DNA of 64,000 bases. It comes from Rhodocaloribacter litoris. GTDB lineage: Bacteria > Bacteroidota > Rhodothermia > Rhodothermales > ISCAR-4553. Below are positions 47,882-57,169 of this stretch, piece by piece. Under the pieces are notes generated by a model that saw only the letters and a list, made by a program, of their open reading frames with translations, was not told the DNA's origin and made no database searches. The first letter of the stretch is position 1; the number at the start of each line of letters is the position of its first letter. The position numbers were made by a program, and so were the translations under genes. The DNA lies in assembly GCF_011682235.2 (NCBI RefSeq), contig NZ_CP076718.1:4371095-4435094 (forward strand), given 5' to 3'.

Positions 47882-50800
47882 TCACCGCACGTGCACAAGT
47901 GTCCGGCGGAGGGTGGTGTCGGGCGTCTCGAGGCGGAGGAGGTAGACGCCGGCGGCCAGCTCGGGCGGCGTCCAGACGAGGCGGTGCGTGCCGGCCGGAC
48001 GGGGGGCCTCGGCCAGCACGGCCACCCGGCGGCCGAGCAGGTCGTAGAGCGCCAGACGGACCTCGGCGGGCGCGGGCAGCCGGTACGTCACGGTGATCTG
48101 GCGGCGGAACGGGTTCGGAAAGGGCATCTCCAGCTCGATCCGTTCGGGCAGCGCCGGCTTCGTCTCCGATGCCGTCGCGCCCGTCGTGTCCGCATACAGG
48201 TAGCGCTCCGGGATCGTCTGTATGGGTGTCGAGGGGCTTTCCCACAGGAGCTGGATGCTGGCCGCGCCCGTCCCCTCGAAGTACTCCACCACGATCGGGT
48301 AGCGCCGGCCCGCCTTCAGCGCCAGGGGGGGACTCCGCTGCTCGACGACCTCCGCCGACTCCTCCCACCGGTCGATGCGGAGGACATCGTCCACCCACAC
48401 GCGCACGCCGTCGCGGCTGCGGGTGGCAAAGACGAACGCCTCGTTGTGCGGAGCTTCCACCTCCCCCGTCCACCGCACGCTGAAGCCGTCGGGTGGGAAG
48501 AGGGGCAGGGGGGCGGCCGTGCTCCAGTTGAAGCTCACCTGTGGGTCGAGGCGTGTGATCGCCTGGCCGGAGAAGTCCTTTTGAAAAAAATAGGTCGCCT
48601 TCAGGCCGTGCGGGGAGGGCGGCGGCGCGGTCGTGCCCGGCCCGTGGAAGGTGATCGTGTTCACGTTGAACAGCCCGCTGTCGCCCGGCTCGCGGAGGAA
48701 GACGAGGAACAGGTCGTGCGTGCCGTCGGGGTCCTCGACGGGGATGGTCACGTCGGTGTACGTCTGCCAGGCGCCGGTGGGGTCCACGTAGGCCGTGCCC
48801 AGGAGGGGGCCGTCCGCGGCGTCGGCCCGCACCTCGATCCGCCCGCCGGGTCCCGCCGAGGCCACGCGGAACGTGACGAAGCCGATTCCGCTCAGGTTGA
48901 CCCCCTCGAAGGCCAGGTAGTCGCCGTGGTCCACGTAGCCGACGTTCTGCCCGCCGCCGAGCACGTCGCCCGTCGGTTCCAGTTGCACGCCCACCTGCAC
49001 GGGTGCGTGCTCGGCCTCCAGGCGTCGCGGGTAGAGGCGGTGGAGGGCCGACCCCGTGAGCGCCCCGGCCCCCGCGCCGCCGCCGTCGGTATATGTCACC
49101 TCCAGCAGGTAGAACAGGTTGTCGCCGTCGGCGCCGTGCCCGGCCTCCGTCGTGAAGCTCCCCTCGCACCCCGAGAGCACTTCGAGCGGGTGGCTGTGGT
49201 CGTCGTGGCCGATGAAGGGCTGCACGACCACGCCGGCGCAGTCGATGGTGCCGTCGGCCGTGGAGCCGTCCTCGGCGTCGGTGACGTGCACCTTGAACGG
49301 GATGGTGGCGCCCCAGTCGAAGATGCCTCCGGCCACGGGTGCCTCGATGGTGACCTCGGGACGGGTGTTGCCGGCCGTGATGGTGACCGTGGCCGTACCG
49401 CTCAGGCCCGTCGCGTCGGTGACGGTGAGGCGGGCCGTGAAGGTGCCGGCCTCGGTGTACGTGTGCGCCGCGTCGGGGGTCGTCGCGTCGGTCGTCCCGT
49501 CGCCGGTGAAGTCCCACGCATAAGCCAGCGGCGTGCCGGCGTCGGGATCGTAGGTGCCGGCACTCGAGAACTGAACCGTCAGCGGCAGCGGGCCGGAGGT
49601 AGGCGTTGCCGTGAGCGTCACCACCGGCGGGCGCATCCCCCCGGCATACGCCAGGCACACGATCTGCGCGTCCGGGTTATTCCCGCCGAAGCCCGTCCCC
49701 CACTCGATCACGTAGAGTGCCCCGTCCGGCCCCTGCTTCATGGCGATAGGGCGTTTCCAGGTGATCTCGGGAAGGAACGGCTGGATCGCGAGGAGATCGC
49801 CATTGTCGTCCAGACGGGCTTCCAGGATGAAGCTCCGCGCCCACTCGACGAGGAAGACGGCGCCGTCATAGTAGTCCGGCAGCGCTCCCTCCCCCTCGCT
49901 TCCCGTGTGGCGATAGATCGGCCCGGCCAGCGCCGTGCGCCCCGTTCCGTTCGGGATGGCGGGAAACGCGGGCGAGGGCGCGTAGGGATACCAGATCCAC
50001 GCGGGCTGACTCGGCGGCAGCGTCACCGGCGCGGCGATGTGCGGCGAGTCGTTCAGCGGGGCGTCGCAGTCGAAGGCGCCGCCCGAGAGGCCCGTAGCGA
50101 AGTCGTACGCCACGTACGGCCGGTTGTCGGCGATGCAGAAGGGCCAGCCGAAGTTGCCCGCCGTGTCGGTGCGGTTCCACTCGTCGAACCCCTCGGGGCC
50201 GCGGGTGGCGCTCGGCGCTCCGGCGTCCGGCCCCACGTCACCCCAGTAGAGACGTCCCGTCACAGGGTCGACGGCGATGCGAAAGGGGTTGCGCACGCCC
50301 ATCACGTAGACCTCGGGCCGCCCGGCCGTGCCGTCCGCCGGAAAGAGGTTGCCCGCGGGGATGGTGTACGTGCCGTCCGGCTCGGGGTGGATGCGGAGAA
50401 TCTTGCCCCGGAGGTCGTCCGGGTTGCCCGAGGTGCGGCGGGCATCCCACGCCGCCCGTCCCGGCCGCCCGTCGATGGGCGCATAGCCGTCCGACTCGAA
50501 CGGGTTGGTGTCGTCCCCCGTGGCGATGTACAGGTTGCCGTCCGGGTCGAAGGCGAGCGAGCCGGCCGAGTGGCAGCACTCGTCGCGCTGGGTGGGCACC
50601 TCCAGCAGAACCACCTCGGAGGCCGGATCGAGCACGCCGCCGGTCATGGTGAAGCGCGAGAGGTGCTGCCGGGCCGACCCGCCCGCCGGGGAATAGAACA
50701 GGTAGACCCAGCCGTTCGCGTCGAAGCCGGGATCGAGGGCGATGCCGAGCAGGCCGTCCTCCTGTCCCTCGTACACGCTCAGCGTCAGGGCCGTCGTGGT

Positions 50801-51703
50801 CAGCCCCGTGGCCGGGTCGTGGAGCCGCACCCGCCCGCCTTTCTCGATGAAAAGCACGCGCCCGTCGGCCAGCACCTCCAGGTCCATCGGGTCGTCGACC
50901 TCGTCTTCGAGGATGAGCTTTTCGAAGTTGCTCCCGAACGTGGCCCCGCAATCGCCCCGGGCGGCCCCGGCGGCGTACTCGATCCCCTGGAGCAGGTGCT
51001 CGCGGAAGAGTGGCTCGCCGTAGGCCGCCTCGGTGTGCCCGCCGGCGGTATACCAGGCCCGCCCGCCCTCGTAGACGTGGCACCAGGCGATGGGGTGGTC
51101 GTGCCCCATCGTACCGCCGCCGTACGTCGTCTCGTCGAGCACGGCCAGCACGTGCACCTTCCCCCACGGGTTTGTCCGGAAGTTGTACCACTCGTCCGTG
51201 CGCACCCAGCGGGCCGGGAGCATGGCCGTGGAGGGATGCACGCGGTCGACCACCTTCACCGTGGCGGTCTGGATCTCCGGGTGGCTTGCGAAATAGGCTC
51301 CGACGAGGCCGCCGTAGAACGGCCAGTCGTACTCGGTGTCCGCCGCCGCGTGGATGCCCGCGAAGCCGCCGCCGGCGCGGATGAAGCGCTCCATGGCCGC
51401 CTGCTGGTCGGCGTCGAGGACGTCGCCGGTGGTGTTGAGGAAGACGATCACATCGTAGGCAGCCAGGCCGGCGTCCGTAAAGACCGAGGCGTCTTCGGTG
51501 GCGTCGACCTCGAAGTCGTGCTCGGTGGCCAGCTCCTGCAGGGCCGCGATACCCGCTTCGATGGAGCTGTGACGAAACCCGGCCGTCTTCGAAAACACCA
51601 GCGCCCGGAACCCGTGGCGACCGGCCTCGGGCGGCGGGGACGGCGTGGCGGCAGGATGCGCCGGCAGGATCAGCAGCAACGCGGGAACGAGGAGGTGAAC
51701 CAT
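47882..51703 (-). CDS. Secreted multidomain protein: ThuA, sugar dehydrogenase-like, PKD, CBM6, PA14, T9SS tail
   Basis: A 1,273-residue exported protein. After a short signal (1-18) come: a ThuA-like domain (about 32-245, KTAGFRHSSIEAGIAAL, GGGFAGIHAAADTEYDW, MGHDHPIAWCHVYEGGRAWY); a GSDH/PQQ-type six-bladed propeller (about 255-640, EGQEDGLLGIALDPGF, CCHSAGSLAFDPDGNLYIATGDDTNPF, VYVMGVRNPFRIAVDP, PDGALYVIEWG); a PKD domain (about 695-765, YAWDFTGDGT); a CBM6-like domain (about 900-1015, YVDHGDYLAFEGVNL); a PA14-like domain (about 1040-1165); and a type A T9SS sorting domain (last 80, FPNPF...GVYLLRLE). It probably degrades or oxidises a carbohydrate on the cell surface; substrate and cofactor are unproven. 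Confidence 0.87.
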   Translation of the reverse strand: MVHLLVPALLLILPAHPAATPSPPPEAGRHGFRALVFSKTAGFRHSSIEAGIAALQELATEHDFEVDATEDASVFTDAGLAAYDVIVFLNTTGDVLDADQQAAMERFIRAGGGFAGIHAAADTEYDWPFYGGLVGAYFASHPEIQTATVKVVDRVHPSTAMLPARWVRTDEWYNFRTNPWGKVHVLAVLDETTYGGGTMGHDHPIAWCHVYEGGRAWYTAGGHTEAAYGEPLFREHLLQGIEYAAGAARGDCGATFGSNFEKLILEDEVDDPMDLEVLADGRVLFIEKGGRVRLHDPATGLTTTALTLSVYEGQEDGLLGIALDPGFDANGWVYLFYSPAGGSARQHLSRFTMTGGVLDPASEVVLLEVPTQRDECCHSAGSLAFDPDGNLYIATGDDTNPFESDGYAPIDGRPGRAAWDARRTSGNPDDLRGKILRIHPEPDGTYTIPAGNLFPADGTAGRPEVYVMGVRNPFRIAVDPVTGRLYWGDVGPDAGAPSATRGPEGFDEWNRTDTAGNFGWPFCIADNRPYVAYDFATGLSGGAFDCDAPLNDSPHIAAPVTLPPSQPAWIWYPYAPSPAFPAIPNGTGRTALAGPIYRHTGSEGEGALPDYYDGAVFLVEWARSFILEARLDDNGDLLAIQPFLPEITWKRPIAMKQGPDGALYVIEWGTGFGGNNPDAQIVCLAYAGGMRPPVVTLTATPTSGPLPLTVQFSSAGTYDPDAGTPLAYAWDFTGDGTTDATTPDAAHTYTEAGTFTARLTVTDATGLSGTATVTITAGNTRPEVTIEAPVAGGIFDWGATIPFKVHVTDAEDGSTADGTIDCAGVVVQPFIGHDDHSHPLEVLSGCEGSFTTEAGHGADGDNLFYLLEVTYTDGGGAGAGALTGSALHRLYPRRLEAEHAPVQVGVQLEPTGDVLGGGQNVGYVDHGDYLAFEGVNLSGIGFVTFRVASAGPGGRIEVRADAADGPLLGTAYVDPTGAWQTYTDVTIPVEDPDGTHDLFLVFLREPGDSGLFNVNTITFHGPGTTAPPPSPHGLKATYFFQKDFSGQAITRLDPQVSFNWSTAAPLPLFPPDGFSVRWTGEVEAPHNEAFVFATRSRDGVRVWVDDVLRIDRWEESAEVVEQRSPPLALKAGRRYPIVVEYFEGTGAASIQLLWESPSTPIQTIPERYLYADTTGATASETKPALPERIELEMPFPNPFRRQITVTYRLPAPAEVRLALYDLLGRRVAVLAEAPRPAGTHRLVWTPPELAAGVYLLRLETPDTTLRRTLVHVR

Positions 51704-51840
51704 GGGAACGGGGAAGCCGGGGAAGGACGCCGTGCCTTCATGCCGGGTCTGGTGACCGGTGTCTAAGGATACGGTCGTATGCCCGGAACGGCAAGAACAT
51801 GCGTTTCAGCCGCGCGGCCTTTTGCCGGACCGGTGGGCGG

Positions 51841-51874
51841 GAAAAAAGAAGCCGCCCGGAGAACCCGAACGGCT
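51841..51874 (-). terminator. Intrinsic terminator of the purC transcript
   Basis: On the minus strand AGCCGTTCGG and CCGGGCGGCT pair over 10 bp with two G-U pairs, followed by TCTTTTTTC. It lies about 110 bp after the purC stop in the purC direction. Confidence 0.75.
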
Positions 51875-51983
51875 TGCACCCACAGTGATTGAGGAGATGG
51901 ATCTTCGAGAGAGGCACGCCCAAGATAGCGCGGTGGTGCGTTGCCTGCATTAAGGGAAGATCATCAACGGTGTTAAGAAAAGG

Positions 51984-52949
51984 TCACCGGGGCACTTCGA
52001 GGCCGAGGGCTTCCCGGATGCGGGCCTCCGGATCGGGGTGGGTGTCCGGCACGAATGGTTTGCCCGTCACGGTTTCGTAGAGTTCGATATAGCGCTGTGC
52101 CACCTCCACGCGGAAGTCGTCCGGCAGGTCGGGCAGGACCTGGCCGTCGCGTCCCTGGAAGCCCCGGGCCATGAGCCATTCCCGGACGAACTCCTTCGAG
52201 AGCTGGCGCTGCGGGGCGTCCCGGGCAAGCAGGGCGTCGTAGGTGTCCGCGTAGAAATAGCGGGACGAGTCCGGGGTATGCACCTCGTCGATCAGGACGT
52301 AGGTGCCTTCCGGGGTGCGGCCGAACTCGTATTTCGTATCGACCAGGATGAGGCCGCGTTCGGCGGCCATTTCGGTGCCGCGGGCGAAGAGGCGGAGGGC
52401 CAGGTCCTTCAGGTGGTCGAACGTGGCGGCGTCCAGGATGCCGCGGGCGAGGATTTCCTCACGGCTGACGTCGAGGTCGTGCCCGGCCTTTGCCTTGGTG
52501 GTCGGGGTCAGGATGGGTTCGGGCAGGCGGCTGTTCTGGCGGAGGCCTTCGGGGAGAGGAACGCCGCAGAGGGTTCGCCGCCCCGCCCGGTATTCGCGCC
52601 AGGCGTGGCCGGCCAGGTAGCCCCGCACCACGAACTCGACCGGCACCGGCTCGCACCGCACGGCCACTGTGACGTTCGGGTCCGGCACGCTGAGGACGTG
52701 GTTGGGGGCCACGTCGGCCGTATGCTCGAAGAAATAGGCGGCCGTCTGGTTCAGCACCTGGCCCTTGAAGGGGATGGTCTGCCGGAGGATGTGGTCGAAG
52801 GCCGAGATCCGGTCGGTGGTGACCAGGATGAGCCGGTCCCCGTCGCGGTACGTATCGCGTACCTTGCCCCGGTACCTTGCCTCGAAGCCGGGCAGGTGGG
52901 TTTCGTAGAGGGTGTGGTTGAGGTGACGGCGCAGGAGGGCGGTTTCCAT
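51984..52949 (-). CDS. purC: Phosphoribosylaminoimidazole-succinocarboxamide synthase
   Basis: Couples aspartate to CAIR with ATP in purine synthesis. The 321-residue length matches the longer bacterial/yeast form. RGKVRDTYRDGDRLILVTTDRISAFDH is the ATP-binding start, PVEFVVRGYLAGHAWREY the conserved middle block, LTPTTKAKAGHD and LILVDTKYEFG, IDEVHTPDSSRYF supply substrate residues. It is 24 bp downstream of the LacI-type gene on the same strand but its regulation by that gene is not evident; a hairpin terminator follows. Confidence 0.96.
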   Translation of the reverse strand: METALLRRHLNHTLYETHLPGFEARYRGKVRDTYRDGDRLILVTTDRISAFDHILRQTIPFKGQVLNQTAAYFFEHTADVAPNHVLSVPDPNVTVAVRCEPVPVEFVVRGYLAGHAWREYRAGRRTLCGVPLPEGLRQNSRLPEPILTPTTKAKAGHDLDVSREEILARGILDAATFDHLKDLALRLFARGTEMAAERGLILVDTKYEFGRTPEGTYVLIDEVHTPDSSRYFYADTYDALLARDAPQRQLSKEFVREWLMARGFQGRDGQVLPDLPDDFRVEVAQRYIELYETVTGKPFVPDTHPDPEARIREALGLEVPR

Positions 52950-52973
52950 GGTGAGGCGGGTTGCCGTTGGGGA

Positions 52974-53999
52974 TCAACGGGTGCGCCTGCTCGAACGGCG
53001 CACCTGGAGCTTGGGCACGACGAGGACGGCTTCGGGGGGGGTGGTGCGTTTCCCCTCCATGCGTTCGAGCAGGACCTCCGTGGCCCGCTGGCCGATGGCC
53101 TGCATGTCCTGGGCGATGCTGGTCAGGCCGATGTAGGTGCTCGTCTTGATGTCGTCGTAGCCCACCAGGGCGATGTCGTCCGGCACCTTCTTGCCCGCGT
53201 CGATGATGGCCTTCCAGGCACCGATGGCCTGCACGTCGCTGCTGGCGAAGACGGCGGTCAGGGGCGGGTCCACCTGGAGGAGGGTTTGCATGGCCTCATA
53301 GCCGGCCTCTTCGCTGTAGCCGGCGTGTTTTTCGGTGAACCCGCTGGCAAGCAGGGAGGGGTCGAACGGGAGGCCCGCGGCTTCCAGTGCCTCCCGGTAG
53401 CCTTGGATCCGGCGGTTTTGCAGCGGGCTGCCCGTGGCTGTGGTGATCATGCCGATGCGGCGGTGCCCCTGCTCGATCAGGTGTTCGACGGCCTGCCGGG
53501 CTCCGGCGACGTCGTCCCAGTAGAAGCTGTCGAACGACTCCCACTCGGAGCCGATGAGCACCACCGGGGCGTGCAGGGCCTGCAGCTCCTGGGCGATTGC
53601 CTCCGTGACGTCGACGCCGGCCAGCAGCAGCCCGTCCACCGTGCCGCGCCGGAGGAAGTTCATCAGCGTCAGGTGGCGCTTGGTGGAGCCGAGGTCGCAG
53701 AGGAGCAGGTCCACGTCCCGCTCGCGGAGGCAGGTTCGTATCCCCTTCATCAACTCGGTGTGGAAGGGGGTGGTGAAGGTGGGCATGGCCACGGCCAGGA
53801 GCTGGGTGGCCTGCTGGGCCAGCGTCTTCGCCGTGCGATCCGGGCGAAACTGCAGCTCTTCGATGGCACGTAGGACCCGTGCCCGGGTGCGGTCGGAGAC
53901 GTCGTCCGAGTTGTTCAGGACGCGGGAGACGGTCGAGATGGCAACCCCCGCCCGCGCGGCGACGTCGTAGATGGTGACCTTGCTTTTCTCCTGAGGCAT
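52974..53999 (-). CDS. LacI/GalR-family transcriptional regulator
   Basis: A 341-residue repressor type. The helix-turn-helix and hinge (TIYDVAARAGVAISTVSRVLNNS, about 9-31) are intact, followed by a periplasmic-binding-protein-like ligand domain (LLAVAMPTFTTPFHTELMKGI, VDGLLLAGVDV, IGMITTATGSPLQNRR, FASSDVQAIGAWKAI, VALVGYDDI-like). ATG 53999 is used. It is divergent from the UgpC/MalK-type ATPase gene, so control of that gene by a sugar or oligosaccharide is a reasonable inference. purC follows 24 bp downstream, perhaps by read-through. Confidence 0.93.
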   Translation of the reverse strand: MPQEKSKVTIYDVAARAGVAISTVSRVLNNSDDVSDRTRARVLRAIEELQFRPDRTAKTLAQQATQLLAVAMPTFTTPFHTELMKGIRTCLRERDVDLLLCDLGSTKRHLTLMNFLRRGTVDGLLLAGVDVTEAIAQELQALHAPVVLIGSEWESFDSFYWDDVAGARQAVEHLIEQGHRRIGMITTATGSPLQNRRIQGYREALEAAGLPFDPSLLASGFTEKHAGYSEEAGYEAMQTLLQVDPPLTAVFASSDVQAIGAWKAIIDAGKKVPDDIALVGYDDIKTSTYIGLTSIAQDMQAIGQRATEVLLERMEGKRTTPPEAVLVVPKLQVRRSSRRTR

Positions 54000-54299
54000 G
54001 GCGTTTCCGGGGCAAGGCAGAACGAATACGTGGTGAGCATGAAACCCGACAAACGGGTCAAGGTTTTGCACGGAGAAGATATTTTAGAAAAAAGTTAGGC
54101 AAAATGGCGTCTGGGCATTCTTTACTTAAAGTTTTCGGGGTGCGAAAGATCATCGAATGAGGGTGAGGAGGCGGCAGGGCCTCATGAAGGCAGGTCATGG
54201 GGAGGCGGCATGAGGGGAATATAGGGGTTTTCCTTAAATTGGGGCGCAGCCGGTGCGTGCCGGCATCGTTTTCCTTCAAGAGTTCAGCACGAGAGCATC
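54000..54299. promoter_or_regulatory. Divergent lacI-type / ABC ATPase regulatory region
   Basis: 300 bp without a gene, clearly more AT-rich than its surroundings. On the minus strand TTTG (54103-54100), 18 bp, TATCTTC (54081-54075) resembles the Bacteroidota -33/-7 pair for the regulator gene. On the plus strand TAAATTG (54235-54241) is a candidate box for the ATPase gene, 58 bp before its ATG. No clean LacI-type palindrome was found by eye, so the operator is unassigned. Confidence 0.4.
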
Positions 54300-55427
54300 A
54301 TGGCAAACGTCACGCTTGAGCGGGTACGCAAAGTATACGACAACGGCTTCGTGGCCGTGCACGGGGCCAGCTTCGAGGTGCGGGACGGGGAGTTCGTCGT
54401 CCTCGTCGGGCCCTCCGGGTGCGGCAAGAGCACCATGCTGCGGATGATTGCCGGGCTGGAGTCGATCACCGAAGGGGTGCTCCGGATCGGCGACCGGGTG
54501 GTCAACGACGTGCCGCCGAAGGATCGGGACATCGCCATGGTTTTTCAGAACTACGCGCTGTACCCGCACATGACGGCCTTCGAGAACATGGCCTTCGGCC
54601 TCCGGTTGCGCAAGTTTCCAAAGGCGGAGATCCGGAAACGGGTCGAGCAGGCTGCCGAGATCCTGGGGTTGATGGCGGTGCTGGACCGGAAGCCCGCGCA
54701 GCTCTCGGGCGGCCAGCGGCAGCGCGTGGCCGTCGGGCGGGCCATCGTGCGCCAGCCCCGGGTGTTTCTCTTCGACGAGCCGCTCTCGAACCTGGACGCC
54801 AAGCTCCGGGTGCAGATGCGGACGGAGATCGCCCGGCTGCACCGGCGGCTCGGGGCCACCATGATCTATGTGACGCACGACCAGGTGGAAGCCATGACGA
54901 TGGGGGACCGGATCGTGGTGCTCCGGGACGGTCATATCCAGCAGATCGACACGCCGCTGGCGCTCTACAACAGGCCGGCCAACCGGTTCGTGGCCGGGTT
55001 CATCGGGAGCCCGTCGATGAACTTCGTCCCGGGGCGGGTCGTGCGGGAAGGGGGGCTCCGGTTCCAGGCCCGGGACGGCCGCTTTGCCCTGCCGCTGGAC
55101 GAGGAGCGGGCCCGGCTGCTTCGGGCGTATGTAGGGCAGCCGGTGACGCTGGGGATCCGCCCGGAGGATCTTCACGTGGCCGGAAGCCGTTACGTGACCG
55201 GCCCGGTGGCCGAGGCAGCGTTTCCGGTCGAGGTGCTGGAGCCGATGGGGAACGAGATCTTCGTTTATGCCCGGGCCGGGGAGCAGACGCTGGTGGCGCG
55301 GGTGCCGCCGCAACCGCTGCCGGGGCCGGGCGAGCCGGTTCGGCTGGCGTTCGACCTGGCCCGGCTGCATTTCTTCGATGCGGAGACGGAGGAGGCCATC
55401 GGCTTTCAGGTGGCGGTGGCGGCCTGA
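54300..55427 (+). CDS. Sugar ABC transporter ATP-binding protein (UgpC/MalK/MsmX type)
   Basis: A 375-residue ABC ATPase. Walker A is GPSGCGKST (37-45), the Q-loop VFQNYALYPHMTAFENM, the signature LSGGQRQRVAVGRAI (135-149), Walker B VFLFDEPLSNLDAKLR and the H-loop VTHDQVEA. The C-terminal OB-type (TOBE) domain of MalK/UgpC is present (NRFVAGFIGSPSMNF, LGIRPEDLH). It should energise one or several oligosaccharide or glycerol-phosphate importers. No permease or binding protein is nearby, so it may be a shared 'multitask' ATPase. Control by the divergent LacI protein is inferred. Confidence 0.93.
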   Translation: MANVTLERVRKVYDNGFVAVHGASFEVRDGEFVVLVGPSGCGKSTMLRMIAGLESITEGVLRIGDRVVNDVPPKDRDIAMVFQNYALYPHMTAFENMAFGLRLRKFPKAEIRKRVEQAAEILGLMAVLDRKPAQLSGGQRQRVAVGRAIVRQPRVFLFDEPLSNLDAKLRVQMRTEIARLHRRLGATMIYVTHDQVEAMTMGDRIVVLRDGHIQQIDTPLALYNRPANRFVAGFIGSPSMNFVPGRVVREGGLRFQARDGRFALPLDEERARLLRAYVGQPVTLGIRPEDLHVAGSRYVTGPVAEAAFPVEVLEPMGNEIFVYARAGEQTLVARVPPQPLPGPGEPVRLAFDLARLHFFDAETEEAIGFQVAVAA

Positions 55428-55478
55428 GGGGAGCCGGGCACGGGGGAGTAGCGTGCGAACAGTAAATCCGTTATTGCA

Positions 55479-55700
55479 ATGCAAAAAACCCTGAAAATAG
55501 ACGGAATGAGTTGCCAGCACTGCGTGCGGGCCGTCGAACAGGCCCTGCAAGCGGTCGCGGGCGTGACGGTGAAGCGCGTCGGGATCGGCGTGGCGGAGGT
55601 CGAATACGACCCGGCGCAGGTGGACGCGCAGGCCCTCGTCGATGCGGTGGAGGAGGCGGGGTACACCGTCGAAGAGGGACGCGGCGGCGTTTCGAACTAG
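55479..55700 (+). CDS. copZ: Heavy-metal-associated domain protein (CopZ-like)
   Basis: A 73-residue ferredoxin-like HMA domain. GMSCQHC (9-15) has the metal-binding Cys12 and Cys15, followed by VEQALQAVAGV and the conserved C-terminal EEAGYTVEE. It is a candidate cytosolic copper(I) chaperone, though no CopA ATPase is in view and a Hg or Zn role cannot be excluded. It starts 51 bp after the ABC ATPase stop. Its TAG stop lies in a CTAG shared with the convergent FAD-reductase gene. Confidence 0.88.
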   Translation: MQKTLKIDGMSCQHCVRAVEQALQAVAGVTVKRVGIGVAEVEYDPAQVDAQALVDAVEEAGYTVEEGRGGVSN

Positions 55701-57169
55701 GCGGAGCGGGCCGGATCCTCCCGGAGCGCTTCGAGCATCTCGCGGACGCCGGTGAACTTGACGCGCGGCCGTCCGGCGGCCTCACCCCGCTCCACCTCGA
55801 TCCGGTCGATCCGTTTCCAGTCGTCGTACGTCACGTAGTCGGGTTGCCGGGCCCGGATGTGGTTCAGGGCGGCACCGGCATCCGGCTGTTCCGGTTCGGG
55901 AAGGCGCCCGGCCGCGGCATCTTCGAGCAGCCGGCTGACCGTTTCGACGGCGCAGGCCTTGTTGGTGCCGATGACCCCCGTCGCCCCGCGTTTGATCCAG
56001 CCGGCCGCGTAGAGACCGGGGAGCGGTCGCCCGGTCGCTGGATCGAGGACGCGGCCTTCCTCGGTGGGGATGACGCCGTGCCGCTCGTCGAACGGGACGC
56101 CGGGCAGGGGGACGCCCCGGTACCCGATCGAGCGGAAGACGAGCCCGACCGGGAGGTCTTCGTACCGGCCGGTCGCACGCGGGCGCAGGCGCCCGTCTTC
56201 GGTGCGGTAGAGCTCGTTGCGCACGAGCCGCAGCCCCGCCACGTGGCCGGTGCCGTCATCGTGAATCGCGACGGGGGAGACGAGGAAGCGGATCGTGAGG
56301 CGGCGCGGTTTGCCGGTGGGACGGCGCTGCGCGAATTCCTGGATCAACTCCACCTTTTTCAGGGTGTCGCGGTCGCCCTCCTCCGCAAGCAGGGCCTGGC
56401 TGAACGGGTCGAGCACGGCTTCTTCGGGAGGAACGAAGACGTCGGCGCCGGGCAGCTCGCCGAGCTCGCGGGCTTCGGGCAGGGTGAAGGCGGCCTGGGC
56501 GGGTCCCCGCCGGCCGAGCATGAAGATCTCCCGGACCCGGCTCTCGCGAAGCGCTTCGAGGGCATAGTCGGCGATGTCGGTCCGGGCCAGTTCCTCGGGG
56601 GTGCGGCACAGGATGCGGGCCACATCCACGGCCACGTTGCCGACGCCGACGATGGCGACCCGTTCCCGGCTGAGGTCGAAGTGGTGGTCCCGGTAGTCGG
56701 GATGCCCGTTGTACCAGGCGACGAACTCGGTGGCGGAATGGCTGCCGGCGAGGTCTTCCCCGGGGATGCCCAGCGAGCGATCCACCTGGGCGCCGGTGGT
56801 GAAGACGACGGCGTGGTAGTGACGGCGGAGGTCTTCGAGGCGAATGTGCCGGCCGAACTCGACGTTGCCGAAGAACCGGAAGCCGGGGCGTTCGGCCGTC
56901 TTGTCGTAGACCCGGATGACGTTCTTGATCTTCTGATGGTCCGGGGCCACCCCCAGGCGCACCAGGCCGTGGGGGGTCGGCAGCCGGTCGAAGAGGTCCA
57001 CTTCGACGGGGAGGTCGGTTTGCCGGAGCAGGTGATCGGCGGCATAGAAACCGGCCGGGCCGGCGCCGATGATAGCGATGCGAAAAGGTCGGGGTGCGGC
57101 GCCGGACCCGGCGTGTACATGCCGGGGGTGTTCGTCCGGTACGCGCTGCGCGGGGCCTGCCGCCTGCAT
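55697..57169 (-). CDS. FAD/NADP reductase of the adrenodoxin reductase (FprA) family
   Basis: A 490-residue flavoprotein transferring electrons between NADPH and ferredoxin-type partners. The FAD site IAIIGAGPAGFYAADHLLR (33-51), LPTPHGLVRLGVAPDHQKIKNV, the NADPH site VAIVGVGNVAVDVARILCR and the C-terminal GLYAAGWIKRGATGVIGTNK are all diagnostic of the adrenodoxin-reductase-like class. An N-terminal extension of about 30 residues precedes the fold. A TACCTTG box lies 60 bp upstream on the minus strand. Partner ferredoxin is not in the window. Confidence 0.92.
   Translation of the reverse strand: MQAAGPAQRVPDEHPRHVHAGSGAAPRPFRIAIIGAGPAGFYAADHLLRQTDLPVEVDLFDRLPTPHGLVRLGVAPDHQKIKNVIRVYDKTAERPGFRFFGNVEFGRHIRLEDLRRHYHAVVFTTGAQVDRSLGIPGEDLAGSHSATEFVAWYNGHPDYRDHHFDLSRERVAIVGVGNVAVDVARILCRTPEELARTDIADYALEALRESRVREIFMLGRRGPAQAAFTLPEARELGELPGADVFVPPEEAVLDPFSQALLAEEGDRDTLKKVELIQEFAQRRPTGKPRRLTIRFLVSPVAIHDDGTGHVAGLRLVRNELYRTEDGRLRPRATGRYEDLPVGLVFRSIGYRGVPLPGVPFDERHGVIPTEEGRVLDPATGRPLPGLYAAGWIKRGATGVIGTNKACAVETVSRLLEDAAAGRLPEPEQPDAGAALNHIRARQPDYVTYDDWKRIDRIEVERGEAAGRPRVKFTGVREMLEALREDPARSA

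Noticed and set aside
46826-51766. 1,646-codon open frame on the plus strand
   Set aside because: It is a shifted reading of the TonB receptor end and the antisense of the ThuA-dehydrogenase gene. The sequence is Arg/Gly/Val-rich with no family motifs, and it runs through a strong terminator.
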